Below, piece by piece: positions 1 through 11,025 of a DNA stretch of 64,000 nt. Position numbers and translations under genes: made by a program. This DNA is from Deroplatys truncata (lineage: Eukaryota > Arthropoda > Insecta > Mantodea > Mantidae), in assembly GCA_030765065.1 (NCBI GenBank), contig CM060977.1, positions 100,271,795 to 100,335,794 on the forward strand, given 5' to 3'. Each line of letters opens with the position of its first letter. The stretch's first letter is position 1. The notes under the pieces are model-generated. The model ran no database searches and was not told where the DNA came from. It saw only the letters and a list, made by a program, of their open reading frames with translations.

Positions 1-48
1 GTTTTCATTTTTGACACACGGACACACACAAACCCTTTTTTTAAAAAT
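1..48 (-). repeat. Rep1 fragment (TG-tract region)
   Basis: The complement of the Rep1 segment around the TG tract (CA-rich followed by T-rich) runs into the beginning of another Rep1 copy near base 49. The fragment is cut by the window edge. Confidence 0.5.
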
Positions 49-755
49 CGCATGTGGCCTTACTCTCTATCGCTTATTATTGGGTATGGAATTATTCTTA
101 TTCAAGTTTAATTTCTTATCTACTTCGTTTTAATAGAGATAAACCCTTCGGAAAATAACGCCACTACACACTTCGTTATAGATACAAGGGGAACAGCGAT
201 TGTTTAGGAACTGAAAGCTATACGTTGGCCTAAAATTCCATACTCTTTCCATGACAGCTTGGGAAACATCTGAAGATCGACAGGACTTTAAAAAAGGCAA
301 GGTATTGAACAAACTTAAATCATTAATAACGATATCTTGAAAATGGCTGATGCCATGAAAAAAGTTATTTGAAATAAATTGTGTGCATTAGGAAGGTTTA
401 AATTTCTTGTACAGTACGTTTTGGTCTATTGTTTAACATTTATCAGTTATACAATATTATACAAAATTCCTTCATAATGAAGAACACTTCATTTGCTATT
501 CTAAAAGTTAAAGATACATATTTTATTTATGATGTAAATATCTATAATATATGTTACTTTAATCAAAATTGATGGAATCATTTTTTTTAGAAAATAAACA
601 ATTTCATAAAAGTTACATGTGAATGGTAGTTTGGGATTGGAGGGTTTCCTTGAAAATAGATAAAATAAATAAGTCGAATGATATTATGAAGTAGTATATT
701 TGTTGGTAGTTGCAAGATGCTTCATGTTTATCTGCACCACGTATGGAAGCCAATT

Positions 756-1620
756 TGTCGCGGTCACTTCGTGTTATCCTATTGCTGGGCGCCTGTTATT
801 GTATTACTACTTTGAATGTTGGGTTCTTTGTCCTCCGGCTAGCTATTATTTCTCGGTCAAGCAATTCTCTTGAACAGGGTGTGTAAACGGAAAGGATTTG
901 TTACTCAGAGATAACACCGATAAAATAATTTGTTTTTACACTTTTATTACCGTCATAATTAATTAAGTTCACATATTGACTCTTGATACACGCCAGACTG
1001 AAACTGTTATATTTTCTAATATCACTATAATCACTTATTTACTGCACATTATTAATTCGCGTGTTTCACATTTATAACAAACTTTAAGACGCGAGAGATT
1101 CTGTAGAATTGCGTAACGTGTACTTTATGTATGCTTCCGTTGAACTACGCGACGTATAACTCACAAATACTTATGTTGAACTGATCGACGTATTACACGC
1201 GAATGCTTCTGTTGGACTGACGAAATCTGCCTCTGACTTTAGCTTTTTATACTCCCACACCCCGATATGCCTAAAGATTATAACCGAGCTGCTATTGGTT
1301 AATAAAACGCGCCAACATTAGCGTCTATTTTTATATCCAATCAAAAATTACAAAACATATGCTCTAGGGAAAATATTCCCACTATTTCTAAGAAAAGCGC
1401 GCCAATCTGACGTCATTTGTTTGTCTCTTCTAATTAATATTCAACTCACCCCCTCGCTCATTGTTATCCGCTCTTATTGTCAGTTTCAGTGAGGTCGTGT
1501 AAACTTATTTCCTAACAATGCATATAATTAACAAACATCTCAAATCAATGTCGTACAATAATGCTTATTTACACTACAATCACTCTGGCATTTACATTAT
1601 TGTGATACAAATTACTGCCA
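756..1620 (+). mobile_element. LTR-A copy 1 (solo-LTR-like, 865 bp)
   Basis: This is the first of three related 865-970 bp copies (others at 26797 and 54065). It starts TGTCGCGG and ends ACTGCCA, so it has TG...CA termini, and it is flanked by CAATT on both sides (751-755 and 1621-1625), a plausible 5-bp target duplication. Inside are short tandem units built on GCGAGAGATTCTGTAGAA (about 1090-1225), CCAAT-type motifs, a TGACGTCA palindrome (1408-1415) and a CAGTTTCAGT initiator-like block (1481-1490). No internal coding region is attached. A solo LTR is the best fit. A TIR element with TGTCGCAG/CTGCCTCA ends remains possible. Confidence 0.6.
1408..1415. promoter_or_regulatory. CRE-like TGACGTCA in LTR-A copy 1
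   Basis: A perfect TGACGTCA palindrome (CREB/ATF site) lies about 70 bp upstream of the CAGTTTCAGT block. The same site is kept in all three LTR-A copies, which suggests part of the element's own promoter rather than chance. Confidence 0.45.
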
Positions 1621-1996
1621 CAATTAAAAGCCTTCATTTACATAATGGTGGTAAAAGATGGACGATCGTTTCGAGACTTCAAGGACTTATCATCGGCAAG
1701 AAGACGACTGTCATTCGACTCATTTATTTTATCTATTGACTCTTCGCTGTTAATTTTGTCCTATTTCAACTTTGATTCCTTGAAAATACTCGTAATTTTG
1801 GTAAATATGAACCTTTTATCGGACTTTTCTTTTTGAGTTATGATGTTCACACACACATGCACGGAGCTTTATGAAAAACGTTTTTTTATTCAAGGTGCAT
1901 CAACACACGTATTTATGGTGAAATGTTGATATCGAATATGTGGATGGGATCCCGTACTTCGTCTACTAATATGGGTGAGTAGTAGAGAAAATAAAA

Positions 1997-3532
1997 CATT
2001 CAGGATCATGTCCCTTCCATCTTAAACAGCTTTCAGTGCATTATCATGTTGCGAACGGCACCACGTATGTCTAGAACAGTCCTAATGGCACAACGACCGC
2101 GACATCGACTGGAACGTCAAGGCCACACTACCACGTACCAGCATCATTACCCTGAGGAAAAGGGCGATTGTTTTGAACTACACAAAAAAACAACAGAACC
2201 TTCCAAGCAACAGGTTTAATTGAAAACCTCCTCTGAAGCTTTGATCAAAGCATGACGAGCGGTATCTTGTTATCATTCCTTTCAACAGAAGAATTCCCAG
2301 CTGGCACCACACACAGGGCAGTGATTGGAAGAATGAGCTCGAGGCACTTCTGTTCCTCTCTGTATTAGGTAAAAGTGGTACAAAAGGATTCGCTGAGATA
2401 CAATCCTTGGGCCAATTGAAGACTCGTTTGTGGAATTGCAGAAAGAGAATGAAGTGGTGTTGTGGAAATGCCTTGTTTCGCCGTTTCCCCAGCATATACA
2501 GGTTCCTAACACCCCACTCCCCCAAAAGAGGGGTAGATTTACTGGTGGTCACGGCCCTATTTCGCATTCAGTGCATCCCTTTCCACGCCTCTCCGCTCAT
2601 TTTCCTTGCCGCGATAATTGCTAGGGTGGGAGGTTTATACATTCGGCGGCACGAGGACGAAGGGTGCTGATAATCAGGGACGGAACGCGAAGATAAAGTA
2701 GAAAATTTCGTGTCGGCGAATAAAACAGATGAAAGAATAAGAGACAATCAACAGCTGCCGCATGTAATGATTACAGACGCTTACAAGAAGTGCTTTGTGA
2801 GCTCTGATGAATAACTCCTTACATAGGTTGAATACTCTAGGCTTCATTTCTGGCTCCCAACAGGCGTATCTTATTAAACGTGGCCACATTACGAAATTAT
2901 ATTCACCGAAATATTACCACAAGTTTGAACAATAAGCAGTCATTAACCTTATTTTTGAATGCATTCATTTTAATATCTACAGTTATTTTAATATTATAAA
3001 GAGAACATTTGTATGTATGTAATTATATGTGTATATTTATGTATCTATGTTAGACATATGCACGGCCGAAATATTTACGCCCAGACCCGCTCAGAATCGA
3101 GCCCGAGCCTAATGATAGGTTATACTGTACCTCCCAGACGACCTAAAGATATAATTTTGACTTAAATAACATTGTTTTACAGTTATAATAATTATTATTA
3201 TTATCATCATCATTATCATCATATACACCGAGCGGTGCTGCTTGAGGTCCTGGAATCTGCATGTAGCAACCGGCATATTGACGAAATACTGTCTTATTGA
3301 CCACATGCCGCCCCTATTAGCACTCTGTCCAGAATGCCCTGGGCGTGGTTGGATGGAGGGAGGCAGAGTTTGCAGCCGCCGTGCTGTTGTAACATTATTC
3401 GCAATTGACCATAGCGAGTATTACTATTATTACTACTGCAGTGGATGTGTGCATGTGGTGATAATTGTGCCTGTGCCGGGCATCTCAACATCGTAGACCA
3501 AAAAAATTGATGCGATTCATTCAAATGAATTT
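1997..3532. other. No recognised gene
   Basis: Overlapping short open frames on both strands between about 2180 and 2670 have no recognisable domain. A short imperfect ATT/ATC run lies at about 3188-3222. Nothing else could be assigned. Confidence 0.5.
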
Positions 3533-4250
3533 TTCTACCCCTATAGTTTACTAAGTGTATATAAACTAATCTTACTAAGGCTTATTTTTCTACTTCACTT
3601 GAGTCCAAATAAACCATTGCAGAAATAACTATATGACACATTTCGTTATAGATATAAAAAGAACAGCGACAGTCAAATGTTTAAGAACTGGACGCTGTAT
3701 GCTGGGCTTAAAATTCCATACTGTTTCCATGCAATCGTAAGAAACAACTGAATTTTGACAGGATTTCAAAATGACCAAGTAATGATCAATTCGAACCATT
3801 AGTAAGGAATATCTCAGTAATGTCTTATGGTACAAAAAAGTTATTTTACATAAATTGCGCGTTTTAAAGAGATCTACATTTTTTGTGTAGTACGTTTTCG
3901 TCTATCACTACTGACGTTTAGCAGTTATACAAGATTATACAAAATCCCTTCCGAATGAATATGACTTTAAAGGCTATTTCCAGAAAATTCAAGATATAAA
4001 TTTTATTTGTCATGTAAATATTCTTAATCTATGGAATTTTAATCAAAATCGCTAGAGTCATCTTTTAGAAAACTAAAAGTTTCAAAAAATAACATATAAA
4101 GGGTGATTTGGGGTAAAACAATCTCTTAAAAGTGTTCGTGTCGCATTTTTGCAAAGTACTGAGCTTAAATACCAAGTTTGGTGTCGATCTGAAGTTTAAT
4201 TTTTTAGTTATGCTGTTCAGTCACAGACACACACACACATACAGCTCAAA
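3533..4250 (-). repeat. Rep1 copy
   Basis: A nearly continuous minus-oriented copy runs from the CTACCCCTATAG end to the CACACACACACA tract. It contains the conserved ATTACACATTTCGTTATAGA-like block and the CCTTCCGAATGAA block. The terminal segment beyond the CA tract is missing. Confidence 0.8.
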
Positions 4251-5274
4251 ATATGTTATAATATAATGTACAACACTGTAATTCAATGAAACAAAGGAAC
4301 ATGTGACATTATAAGAAAGGGGCAATGCACAAAATGGACATTTAACCTCCTCAGCCCAAAATTAATTACGGATATTGCTTTTAAAAATATACAGCTTTTG
4401 AAGTGGTTGTTTCGTAGATTTCATAAACTAATTATACACTATCAATAGCTAAACACGCATTGTTTTCTTTCTTCTAATAACCCTTAATTTGATTTACCTG
4501 CTTTCGAAGCACGGCGTAATGCCTTCAACTGTGGATCATATTTGTTTACTGAAAACGCTGCAAGGTCGCAGTCGTTTCACCTTTCCTCGCTAACCCTCGG
4601 TGCGTTTTACTTATTAAAAACCCCTCTGCTTGCTCATAATTTACATACACAATAGCCGAATACTAAACTATTTGTAAAACATCCAACAAAACTTATTATT
4701 GGTAGTGCATACATTGCGCTTGCATTTCACTTGCGTCATTTAATAAACGCAAACTTAAGCTATCACTGTACGGCAAAAATGTTAGTGAAATAAACAGACT
4801 GAGCCTTTCCTTGGGTCTGATCACTCTGGGCGTTCGAACAGGAAATGAGACATACCGAACAGAATGGCTTGAGAGAGAGAGACACTACTCGGAATCCAGT
4901 ACACCCAATTCGCCCGTATGCAGGTGTAATTTTTTTTCCAAGGCGTGAATGGTACACCTCCAATAATGACTACTGATGATCGTGATTTTCCACCCTGGAG
5001 GTTAACTATTCGCAGAATTAATATGGATATGAGAACTCACCGAAAGACACATACAGATTATTTCATATATACATGAATTTACCAGGACATCGTAACACAT
5101 ATGCGATGGCAAGATAAAGATACAGTTACAATAAATAGTTTCTGTATATTAAATTAATGTATAATGTAATAAGTTTCGGTTGAAATATTTATCGGAAGAA
5201 AAAGCTAACACTAGTCTGTATTTTCAAATTTTTTGTCAGATGATTTCTTAAAAGTCTAAACACATATTCATATA
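4251..5274. other. No recognised gene; shared 120-bp segment
   Basis: No coding domain was recognised. Bases about 5098-5215 match about 56388-56510, which lies inside an LTR-like insertion, so this is probably an old fragment of that element. Confidence 0.45.
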
Positions 5275-6250
5275 TAGATGGCTTCATATCTGACCAGGGT
5301 AATGGCTGTGCTGTAATTACTCCGGATGCTAAACTTAAGTACAAGCTTCCAGACTTGTTCTGTATTTCCTCCTCTGAGCTCTATGCTGTCAAACAAGCTT
5401 TGATTTATATTACCTCAGCACAGCATAAACAAAGTGCAATTCTGATTCACTAAGCACTCTCCCGAGTATCAGACACCGCTCTGCTATCCTAACATTAATA
5501 CAAGATATCCAAAGTATTTACAACCAAGTTACTACAAGTAATCGCGAAGTTGTATTCTTCTGGATTCCGTCCCACTGTGGAATATCAGGAAATGAGGAAG
5601 TAGATAATAGGAAGTAAAAAAAGCAACTTTGCTACCTGCAGTGGAAGAATTGCCAGTGCCCTACAGATATGGTAAAATTAACGTTTTTAGCAGACCAACT
5701 TTAAAACGGAAGCAAAACTGGACCATTAAAACACAAAGCAAACTTGATATAGTTAGCAAAGGCTGCACAAAAACCTGCACATCGCAGTCACTAAAAAGAA
5801 AAGATCAACTGATTATATCACGTTTACGAATAGGCCATTCACGCTAAACCATTCCTTCTTACTCACCAAAGAAAATGCTCCTCACTGCGAGAACTGCAAC
5901 TGCCGTATAACCATCGAACACTTCATCACTAACTGCAGAAGTTATGCCATCGAGACATAACATCCTTGAAGTTATATTTTTTTTCTTGAAAGACATAAAA
6001 CTGTTTAGCAAGATTAAATATACCACATAAAATAAAAATGTATAATAGATAATAGATTATAATGTTCTAGCTCTGTTCAAGATTTAATAATGTAAAATGT
6101 GTTTGTAACGATGCATTTCAATTATTGTGTTACTTTAATCACTGTAAACTATACAATGTATTATTTTTGTACTGGTATGTATGGAGCGATATGACCTGGT
6201 ACTCAAAGCGACTATAAACAAAGAAAAGTAATAACAACAATAACAACAAA
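5275..6250 (+). pseudogene. LINE ORF2 remnant: RNase H domain, zinc-knuckle end and 3' UTR
   Basis: Translation in shifting frames around 5290-5620 gives an RNase H-like stretch (SSELYAVKQAL, where the E of SSE is a typical catalytic-acid context, then FWIPSHCGI-like residues). Near 5850-5960 there is a C-x2-C-x4-H-x4-C-like motif (HCENCNCRITIEHFITNC) seen downstream of RNase H in I/R1/Jockey-type non-LTR elements. The 3' end closes with an AT-rich UTR and a TAACAACAATAACAACAA-type tail at about 6220-6250. Several stops and frameshifts show it is dead. The reverse transcriptase part is absent (5' truncated), as is usual for LINE insertions. Clade assignment is inference. Confidence 0.7.
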
Positions 6251-6682
6251 TCTGTTGTGGTCAGAATATTTCATCACTGTGCTTTGTTGCTAATAGTATG
6301 TTGACGTCTTAAGATGTATCTGCAAAGAAGATTTTCTAGCTAAAATAACTTAATGATATATACATGCTGGCTTCTGGCAGCGAAAGGAAATAATTCTTAT
6401 TTGGAACGAAAAATGCGTTGCAAGTTTTCTACATCGCTGCGTAACAAGGACATAAACAGACTACATAGCTATATATTTAAGAGGGTAAATATTATCAGCG
6501 AGAAGAGCATGTGCCAAGTCTTAAGGCATATAAAGTATGAAATTAAAGAAGCAGTTCTATAGCACTAAAGTCGAGGACAGGAGATATAGTGTAGCATAGA
6601 ACAAAGTCTATTGCAGATATGTTTGGTACAACATGAAACGTTCTATGTAATGACGTAATGAATGCAATTTTTAACAGGATAT
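6251..6682. other. No recognised gene
   Basis: AT-rich sequence between the LINE tail and the solo LTR. One 69-codon open frame (6353-6562) shows no recognisable motif. Confidence 0.5.
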
Positions 6683-6880
6683 TGTGACGCATGCCACAAG
6701 ACTATCGGGAGGTCGGTGCTGGCTATTCAGAAGTAAACAGAGATAAGCAGCTCTTAGACCAGCGTAAATACCAGAAGCGCTATCGGCAAATAACCAGAAT
6801 TTTCTGGAAGTTTGTTTCTCCTCGCCTCCAGAATGTGTGACGAGATAGTTCTAAAATGTTCTCTGGAAGATTCCATTGTC

Positions 6881-6919
6881 TATATAAGCCAGCATTCTCG
6901 CAAGGTGAGCTAGTTCAGT
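6881..6919 (+). promoter_or_regulatory. Candidate LTR core promoter
   Basis: TATATAAG at 6881-6888 is followed about 35 bp downstream by TTCAGT at 6915-6919, which fits the arthropod TCAGT initiator. It lies inside the solo LTR, which supports U3/R identity. Confidence 0.4.
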
Positions 6920-7142
6920 TAGTGAGCGAGTTAGCAAGTGCGTTTCTGATGTGTCGAAAAGTGTTGTTCTCCAAGCGAGTTGGTGATGACAACTGTAACG
7001 TTCAGCGAGTGTTACTGCAGAGCGAGGGGTTGTGGAAGTCTTGTGTTCAACTCTCCAGCGAGGTAACCGTCCAAAAGAATTGACTAAGTCGTGCGTACTT
7101 TTATTGCGTCGCTTCGTCAAGAAGGAAAGTGAAACTGAACTA

Positions 7143-8383
7143 CAGGGCAATATTTCTTGGTCCGGCAAAGAGATGTCGTTGATATAAGTGAAATTTTGTT
7201 TTGTGATATTGATACTTGTTTCGCAATTCTGTATAGCGAGTTTCAACTTGATCTACTGAACAGTTTTGTTTATATATATGTTAATAGTGGATATCTGTTC
7301 GTGTTCATAAATAGGAGAAACTGGAATACCGTGCAGTCGCAAAATTCTTTGTTCTTGTTGGTTTATCGCCAACGGAAATTCATCTAAGGTTGTTGAATGT
7401 TTATAAGGAGTCTACTCTTTCATTTTAAAAACTTAAGAAATGGGCAGCAGAATTTAAACGTGGCTGTGCTTCTCTTGAAGATGATCAACGTGAAGGACAC
7501 GCCAAAAACATCGAGAGGAAAACATCGAGAATGTGCACAATGTGGTATTGGACGATCGGCGCTTAAAGATGCATGAAATAGCTGACACCATAGGCATTTT
7601 CAGAAGAACGTGTACGGTAGATTCGATATGAAGAATTAAAGATGAGAACGCTTTGTGCTAGGTGGGTGCGGCTTTTCTAAATGCTGACTAAAACCAAATG
7701 CGAAAACCACTTTCACGCAAAGTTTGAACCGTTTTAAAATAATGTAACTGCTTTTGCGCCGATTTGTTGCTGTGGATAAGACGGGGTCCACCACTACACA
7801 CCAGAAAGGAAACAGGAGTCGAAGCAGTGGGTGGAAGCTAGCGGCTCTGCACCAAAGAAGGTGAAATGGATTTCATCTGCCGGAAATGTCACGGAAAGTG
7901 TTTTCTGGGATACAAAATGGGTTCTTTTCATTATCTTCAACAGGGGAAAACAATAACACAAATATCCTGGACAAACTGGATGAAAAAATTCGTGAGAAGA
8001 GGCCTAGGTTGCTAAAGAAAAGAATCATCTTTCATCAGGACAATGCATTTGCGCACAAAGGTGCTTTGACAAAGCTAAGAAACTTGAAGTACGAATTGTT
8101 GGAGTATCCATCCTACTCACCGGATTTGACACCCTCTGACTTCCACCTATTCCCACGTCTAAAGAAATTTGTCGCTGGAAACAATTTACATCCAATGAAA
8201 ACAGTATGACAGCCGTAGATGGGTATTTGGCAGATCTTCCAGCATCACAATTCAGAGATGGAATCTACTCACTGGAAAAGCATTGGACAACGTGCGTAGA
8301 CCTAAAAGCGGACTATGTAGAAAAATGAGTGCATTTTGTCCTAGAAAACGTAGTCTTTCAGTCGAGAACTTATCACCTTGCCC
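7143..8383 (+). mobile_element. mariner element inserted in solo LTR
   Basis: The left end CAGGGCAATATTTCTTGG and the reverse complement of the right end, GGGCAAGGTGATAAGTTCTC, are degenerate inverted repeats, each next to TA (7141-7142 and 8384-8385). TA duplication and about 1.24 kb length are normal for mariner. It carries the transposase pseudogene at 7315-8328. Joining the flanks restores continuous LTR sequence. Confidence 0.65.
7315..8328 (+). pseudogene. mariner transposase pseudogene (DD34D type)
   Basis: The N-terminal helix-turn-helix part is readable from EKLEYRAVAKFF near 7315 through LSPTEIHLRLL and KKWAAEFKRG. The linker block LCARWV lies near 7655. The first catalytic Asp appears in FVAVDKT near 7765, the second in FHQDNAFAHKG (8027-8060) and the third in YSPDLTPSDFHLF (8112-8150). 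The frame closes with DYVEK and TGA at 8326-8328, the standard mariner C-terminus. Several frameshifts and stops break it, the ATG is lost, and the spacing between the second and third Asp is two residues short. It would have encoded a cut-and-paste nuclease but is inactive. Subfamily looks irritans/cecropia-like (inference). Confidence 0.85.
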
Positions 8384-8455
8384 TAGCAGTTCACGTTAAT
8401 GATGTCACATGGAGAGCTTAGAGAAGTGAGAACCGAAAAGCTGGACAAAGTCACA

Positions 8456-8756
8456 ATATATTGTATATTTAGATAAGTCTGAGGGCGAAAGTCTATCAGG
8501 AACCGACGCTCCTCCTATGCCCAAGCAAAAGGGACAACCGAGTGGCACTCCTCTCCGTTTCCATTAGCCCAATACCTGGTGTCCTAAAAGGCCCCGCATT
8601 CGCAAAGACGGGAGTGGGATACGCCACTTCCGCATGTTAATCCCGAACGGAAAACTACCATTGAACCTCGATGGGATCGTCAAAGTTCTACGAAACGTCT
8701 CTTAGCTCTCCAGGCTTGCCCTGGAGGAATTTGAGGTGTCTCTCAACTCCGTCTGG
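8456..8756. other. No recognised gene; GC-richer segment
   Basis: About 300 bp richer in GC than its surroundings, with several CC/GG runs. It could be a diverged SINE but has no clear box A/B. Confidence 0.35.
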
Positions 8757-9965
8757 AAATGGTTAACGCCACAAAAAAAGTTTATTAGACATAAATTGTT
8801 TGCTTTTGTGTAGTAACAATTCGTCTATATCTTACGGTGTACCAGTTATGCAAAAGTCAGTCAGAATGAAGACGACTTCACAGGCTATTTCCAGAAATTT
8901 CAAGATATGCCTTTCAACTGACATGAAAACATCCTAAACGCACGAATTTTAAACTAAATCGTTAGAGCAGTTTTTGAGAAATACAAAAATAAGGAACAAC
9001 TTTCCATGCAAATGTATCGTGCCTTCGTTTTATGCCAAGGGCATAACCGCCTTATATGCGTATCGGCCGAGACGGCAGTGGCCTCGATATTATGCCACTG
9101 CGTAGCAGCGACGCAGAACGTTTTTCAGCTGTGAGCTACTCAGTCGTTGATTTGTCTTCGTGTTGTGAAGAATGTCGACAGTATGTGTGTGATTTCCTTA
9201 TGAATGTTATTCTCTTATTAGTCCTCGGAAATGCCTGCCAACAAATTCACACTTGGACAGAGTATTTTTATGTGCGATACACGCGCGAAAACTGAATTAT
9301 GTAAATAGGTGTAAAGGCAATTTCAGCAGCAATTTCCTGGTTATCCATTTCCGGGTAGAGACACTCTGAGATGTTTGGTCAATAAATTTAGAACAAAAGA
9401 ATTATTAAACGCTAAAAAATAAAGATTATAGGAACAATCCCCACAACATAGACGAACTTAAGAACAATATAAAAGCGGAAATTATGAACATTACGCAAGA
9501 AGAACTTATGCGGTGAATGGTAATTTCATCCGACGATGTCAAGAATGTCTTTGCACAGATGGACACCACTTTCAACAACACTTATAACAAGGATAGTGTT
9601 GATTACATATATGTTACTAACACTCGACAGTATGTAATGCGGGAGTTACGGAACGGAAAACCCCGCAGTGTAGTAGACTGTGTGCGAGCATGCATTCGCT
9701 CGAACCGCGGCCTTGGCATAAAACGAAGGCGGGATGTTGTTCGGGGTGGGGGATTTTCTTGTAAAGTTTCAAGCCGCATTCTTGGAAGACGTTTAACTTA
9801 AATATGAAATTAGGTATTTAACCGAATTTTATTTTTTGGGTTATATGGTACACAGGCACCACCACATGGACCTTATTGTAAAACGTGCATTTCCGGTGAA
9901 ATCTTCACATATATTGTTTGGAATGCAATACTCGTTCTTCTTACTATAGTTAATCAGTACAGAAG
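8757..9965 (-). repeat. Rep1 copy, interrupted by a MITE
   Basis: The minus-oriented copy starts mid-consensus at ATGGTTAACGCCACAAAAAA, is broken at 9016, and resumes at about 9735 with CGGGGTGGGGGATTTTCTTG. It runs to the terminal CAATACTCGTTC segment. The two halves abut exactly once the 718-bp element at 9017-9734 is removed. Confidence 0.8.
9017..9734 (+). mobile_element. Non-autonomous Tc1/mariner-type element, copy 1
   Basis: The inverted ends GCCTTCGTTTTATGCCAAGG (9021) and its complement at 9709-9730 are almost perfect over 20 bp. TA flanks the left side; the right side reads TG, probably mutated. The interior retains the C-terminal part of a transposase (NIDELKNNIKAEIMNI near 9450, then after a one-base shift NFIRRCQECLCTDGHHFQ near 9520-9588, stop at 9588-9590). 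The homologous copy is at 61411-62149. The catalytic core is deleted. Confidence 0.75.
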
Positions 9966-10610
9966 GCAACGGTATGTTGCCTTCACATGTTTTTCTCTAC
10001 TCCTATATACTATTCTTACAAAAATTTATTCTTCAATTCACTTCTTGGTAATTGAGACACCTAAACGTTAATTTCACATTTACACATTTCGTTGCAAGTA
10101 TAAGAAGCATAGTGCAGGCTAAAGTGATAGACGATTTTGAAAAGGGGTCACTGTGTAATAGCATTGAAATCACGAGCAAAACTGAATAATGATTACCCAC
10201 TCCAAAATTCAAACCAATAACAAAGAATATTTCGCAAATGGTTAACGCAACTAAAAGTGTTACTCGAAATAAATTGCGTGCTTTAACAAAATCTATGTTT
10301 TTTGGGTTGTAAGACTTCGCGTATCTCTTACGGTTTACCAATTATACAAAAGTCATTCAGGATGAAGAGAACTTCACAGACTATTAACAGAGGATTCAAG
10401 ATAAATGTTTCATTTGTCATGCAAATACCTTCAACACAATTTTAATCAAAATCGTTTGAGCCATTTTTACTTTCTCTACCAAGAACATAGAAGATAGAGA
10501 AGGTACTGTATTCCACTAAAAAATTAGATACCTAGATGGCACCGAAAATACATGTTTTGAGGCCTCTAGAATAAAAAAAAGTTTTTAGAAAAAGGTTCGC
10601 GTGTGTATTT

Positions 10611-10708
10611 ATGTATGTATGTATGTATGTATGTATGTATGTATGTATGTATGTATGTATGTATGTATGTATGTATGTATGTATGTATTGTGTGGGTGTG
10701 TGTGTGTG
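10611..10708 (+). repeat. (ATGT)n then (GT)n microsatellite
   Basis: About 20 units of ATGT followed by a TGTGGG/GT run occupy the internal TG-tract position of Rep1. Other copies have GT, CA or TGTGTC here. Confidence 0.95.
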
Positions 10709-11025
10709 AACAGCATAACTCAAAAACGAAGAGTCGGATAATCACCAAAGTTAGTATTTTTCAAAGATGCGACACAAAGCTTTTCAAGAAAAACCCCCAC
10801 CCTAAACTACCCTTACGTATCATGTTTCGAAAACTTTCATTTTCCAAGAAATGGTTAACGATTTTGATTAAAATATCAAATATTAAAAATATTTACATAT
10901 AAAAATATATGTTGAATTTTTGGGAATAACCTGCGAAATTCTCTTCATTCAGGAGAAATTTTGCATAAGCTTGTATAAATGCTCAACGTTAAGCAATAGA
11001 CCAAAACGTACTACGCAAAAATGTA

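Larger units (their letters stand above)
49..1996 (-). repeat. Rep1 copy, interrupted by LTR-A copy 1
   Basis: The minus-oriented Rep1 consensus can be followed from the terminal CTCTATCGCTTATT block, through the conserved GGCTGATGCCA and TTATACAAAATTCCTTC blocks, to about 655. It resumes near 1800 with the GAGTTATG/CACACACA segment and ends at TAGTAGAGAAAATAAAA. The middle is occupied by LTR-A (756-1620) plus about 180 bp of diverged sequence. Confidence 0.75.
6683..8455 (+). mobile_element. Solo LTR (about 530 bp) split by a mariner
   Basis: The sequence begins TGTGAC (6683) and ends GTCACA (8450-8455). Both ends are bordered by ATAT (6679-6682 and 8456-8459), which gives inverted TG...CA termini with a 4-bp target duplication. 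After removing the mariner at 7143-8383 about 530 bp remain. A TATA box (TATATAAG, 6881-6888) and a TTCAGT initiator-like site (6915-6919) lie in a promoter-like arrangement. No gag/pol follows, so I infer a solo LTR left by recombination. Confidence 0.6.

Noticed and set aside
2178-2670. Protein-coding region with overlapping frames on both strands
   Set aside because: No domain in any frame, and overlapping frames on both strands are typical of non-coding sequence.
10532-10902. Open frames of YIHT/MYVC repeats
   Set aside because: They are translations of the (ATGT)n tract and have no coding meaning. The same applies to Ser/Tyr runs at 36670-36892 and the Cys/Val run at 19876-20076.
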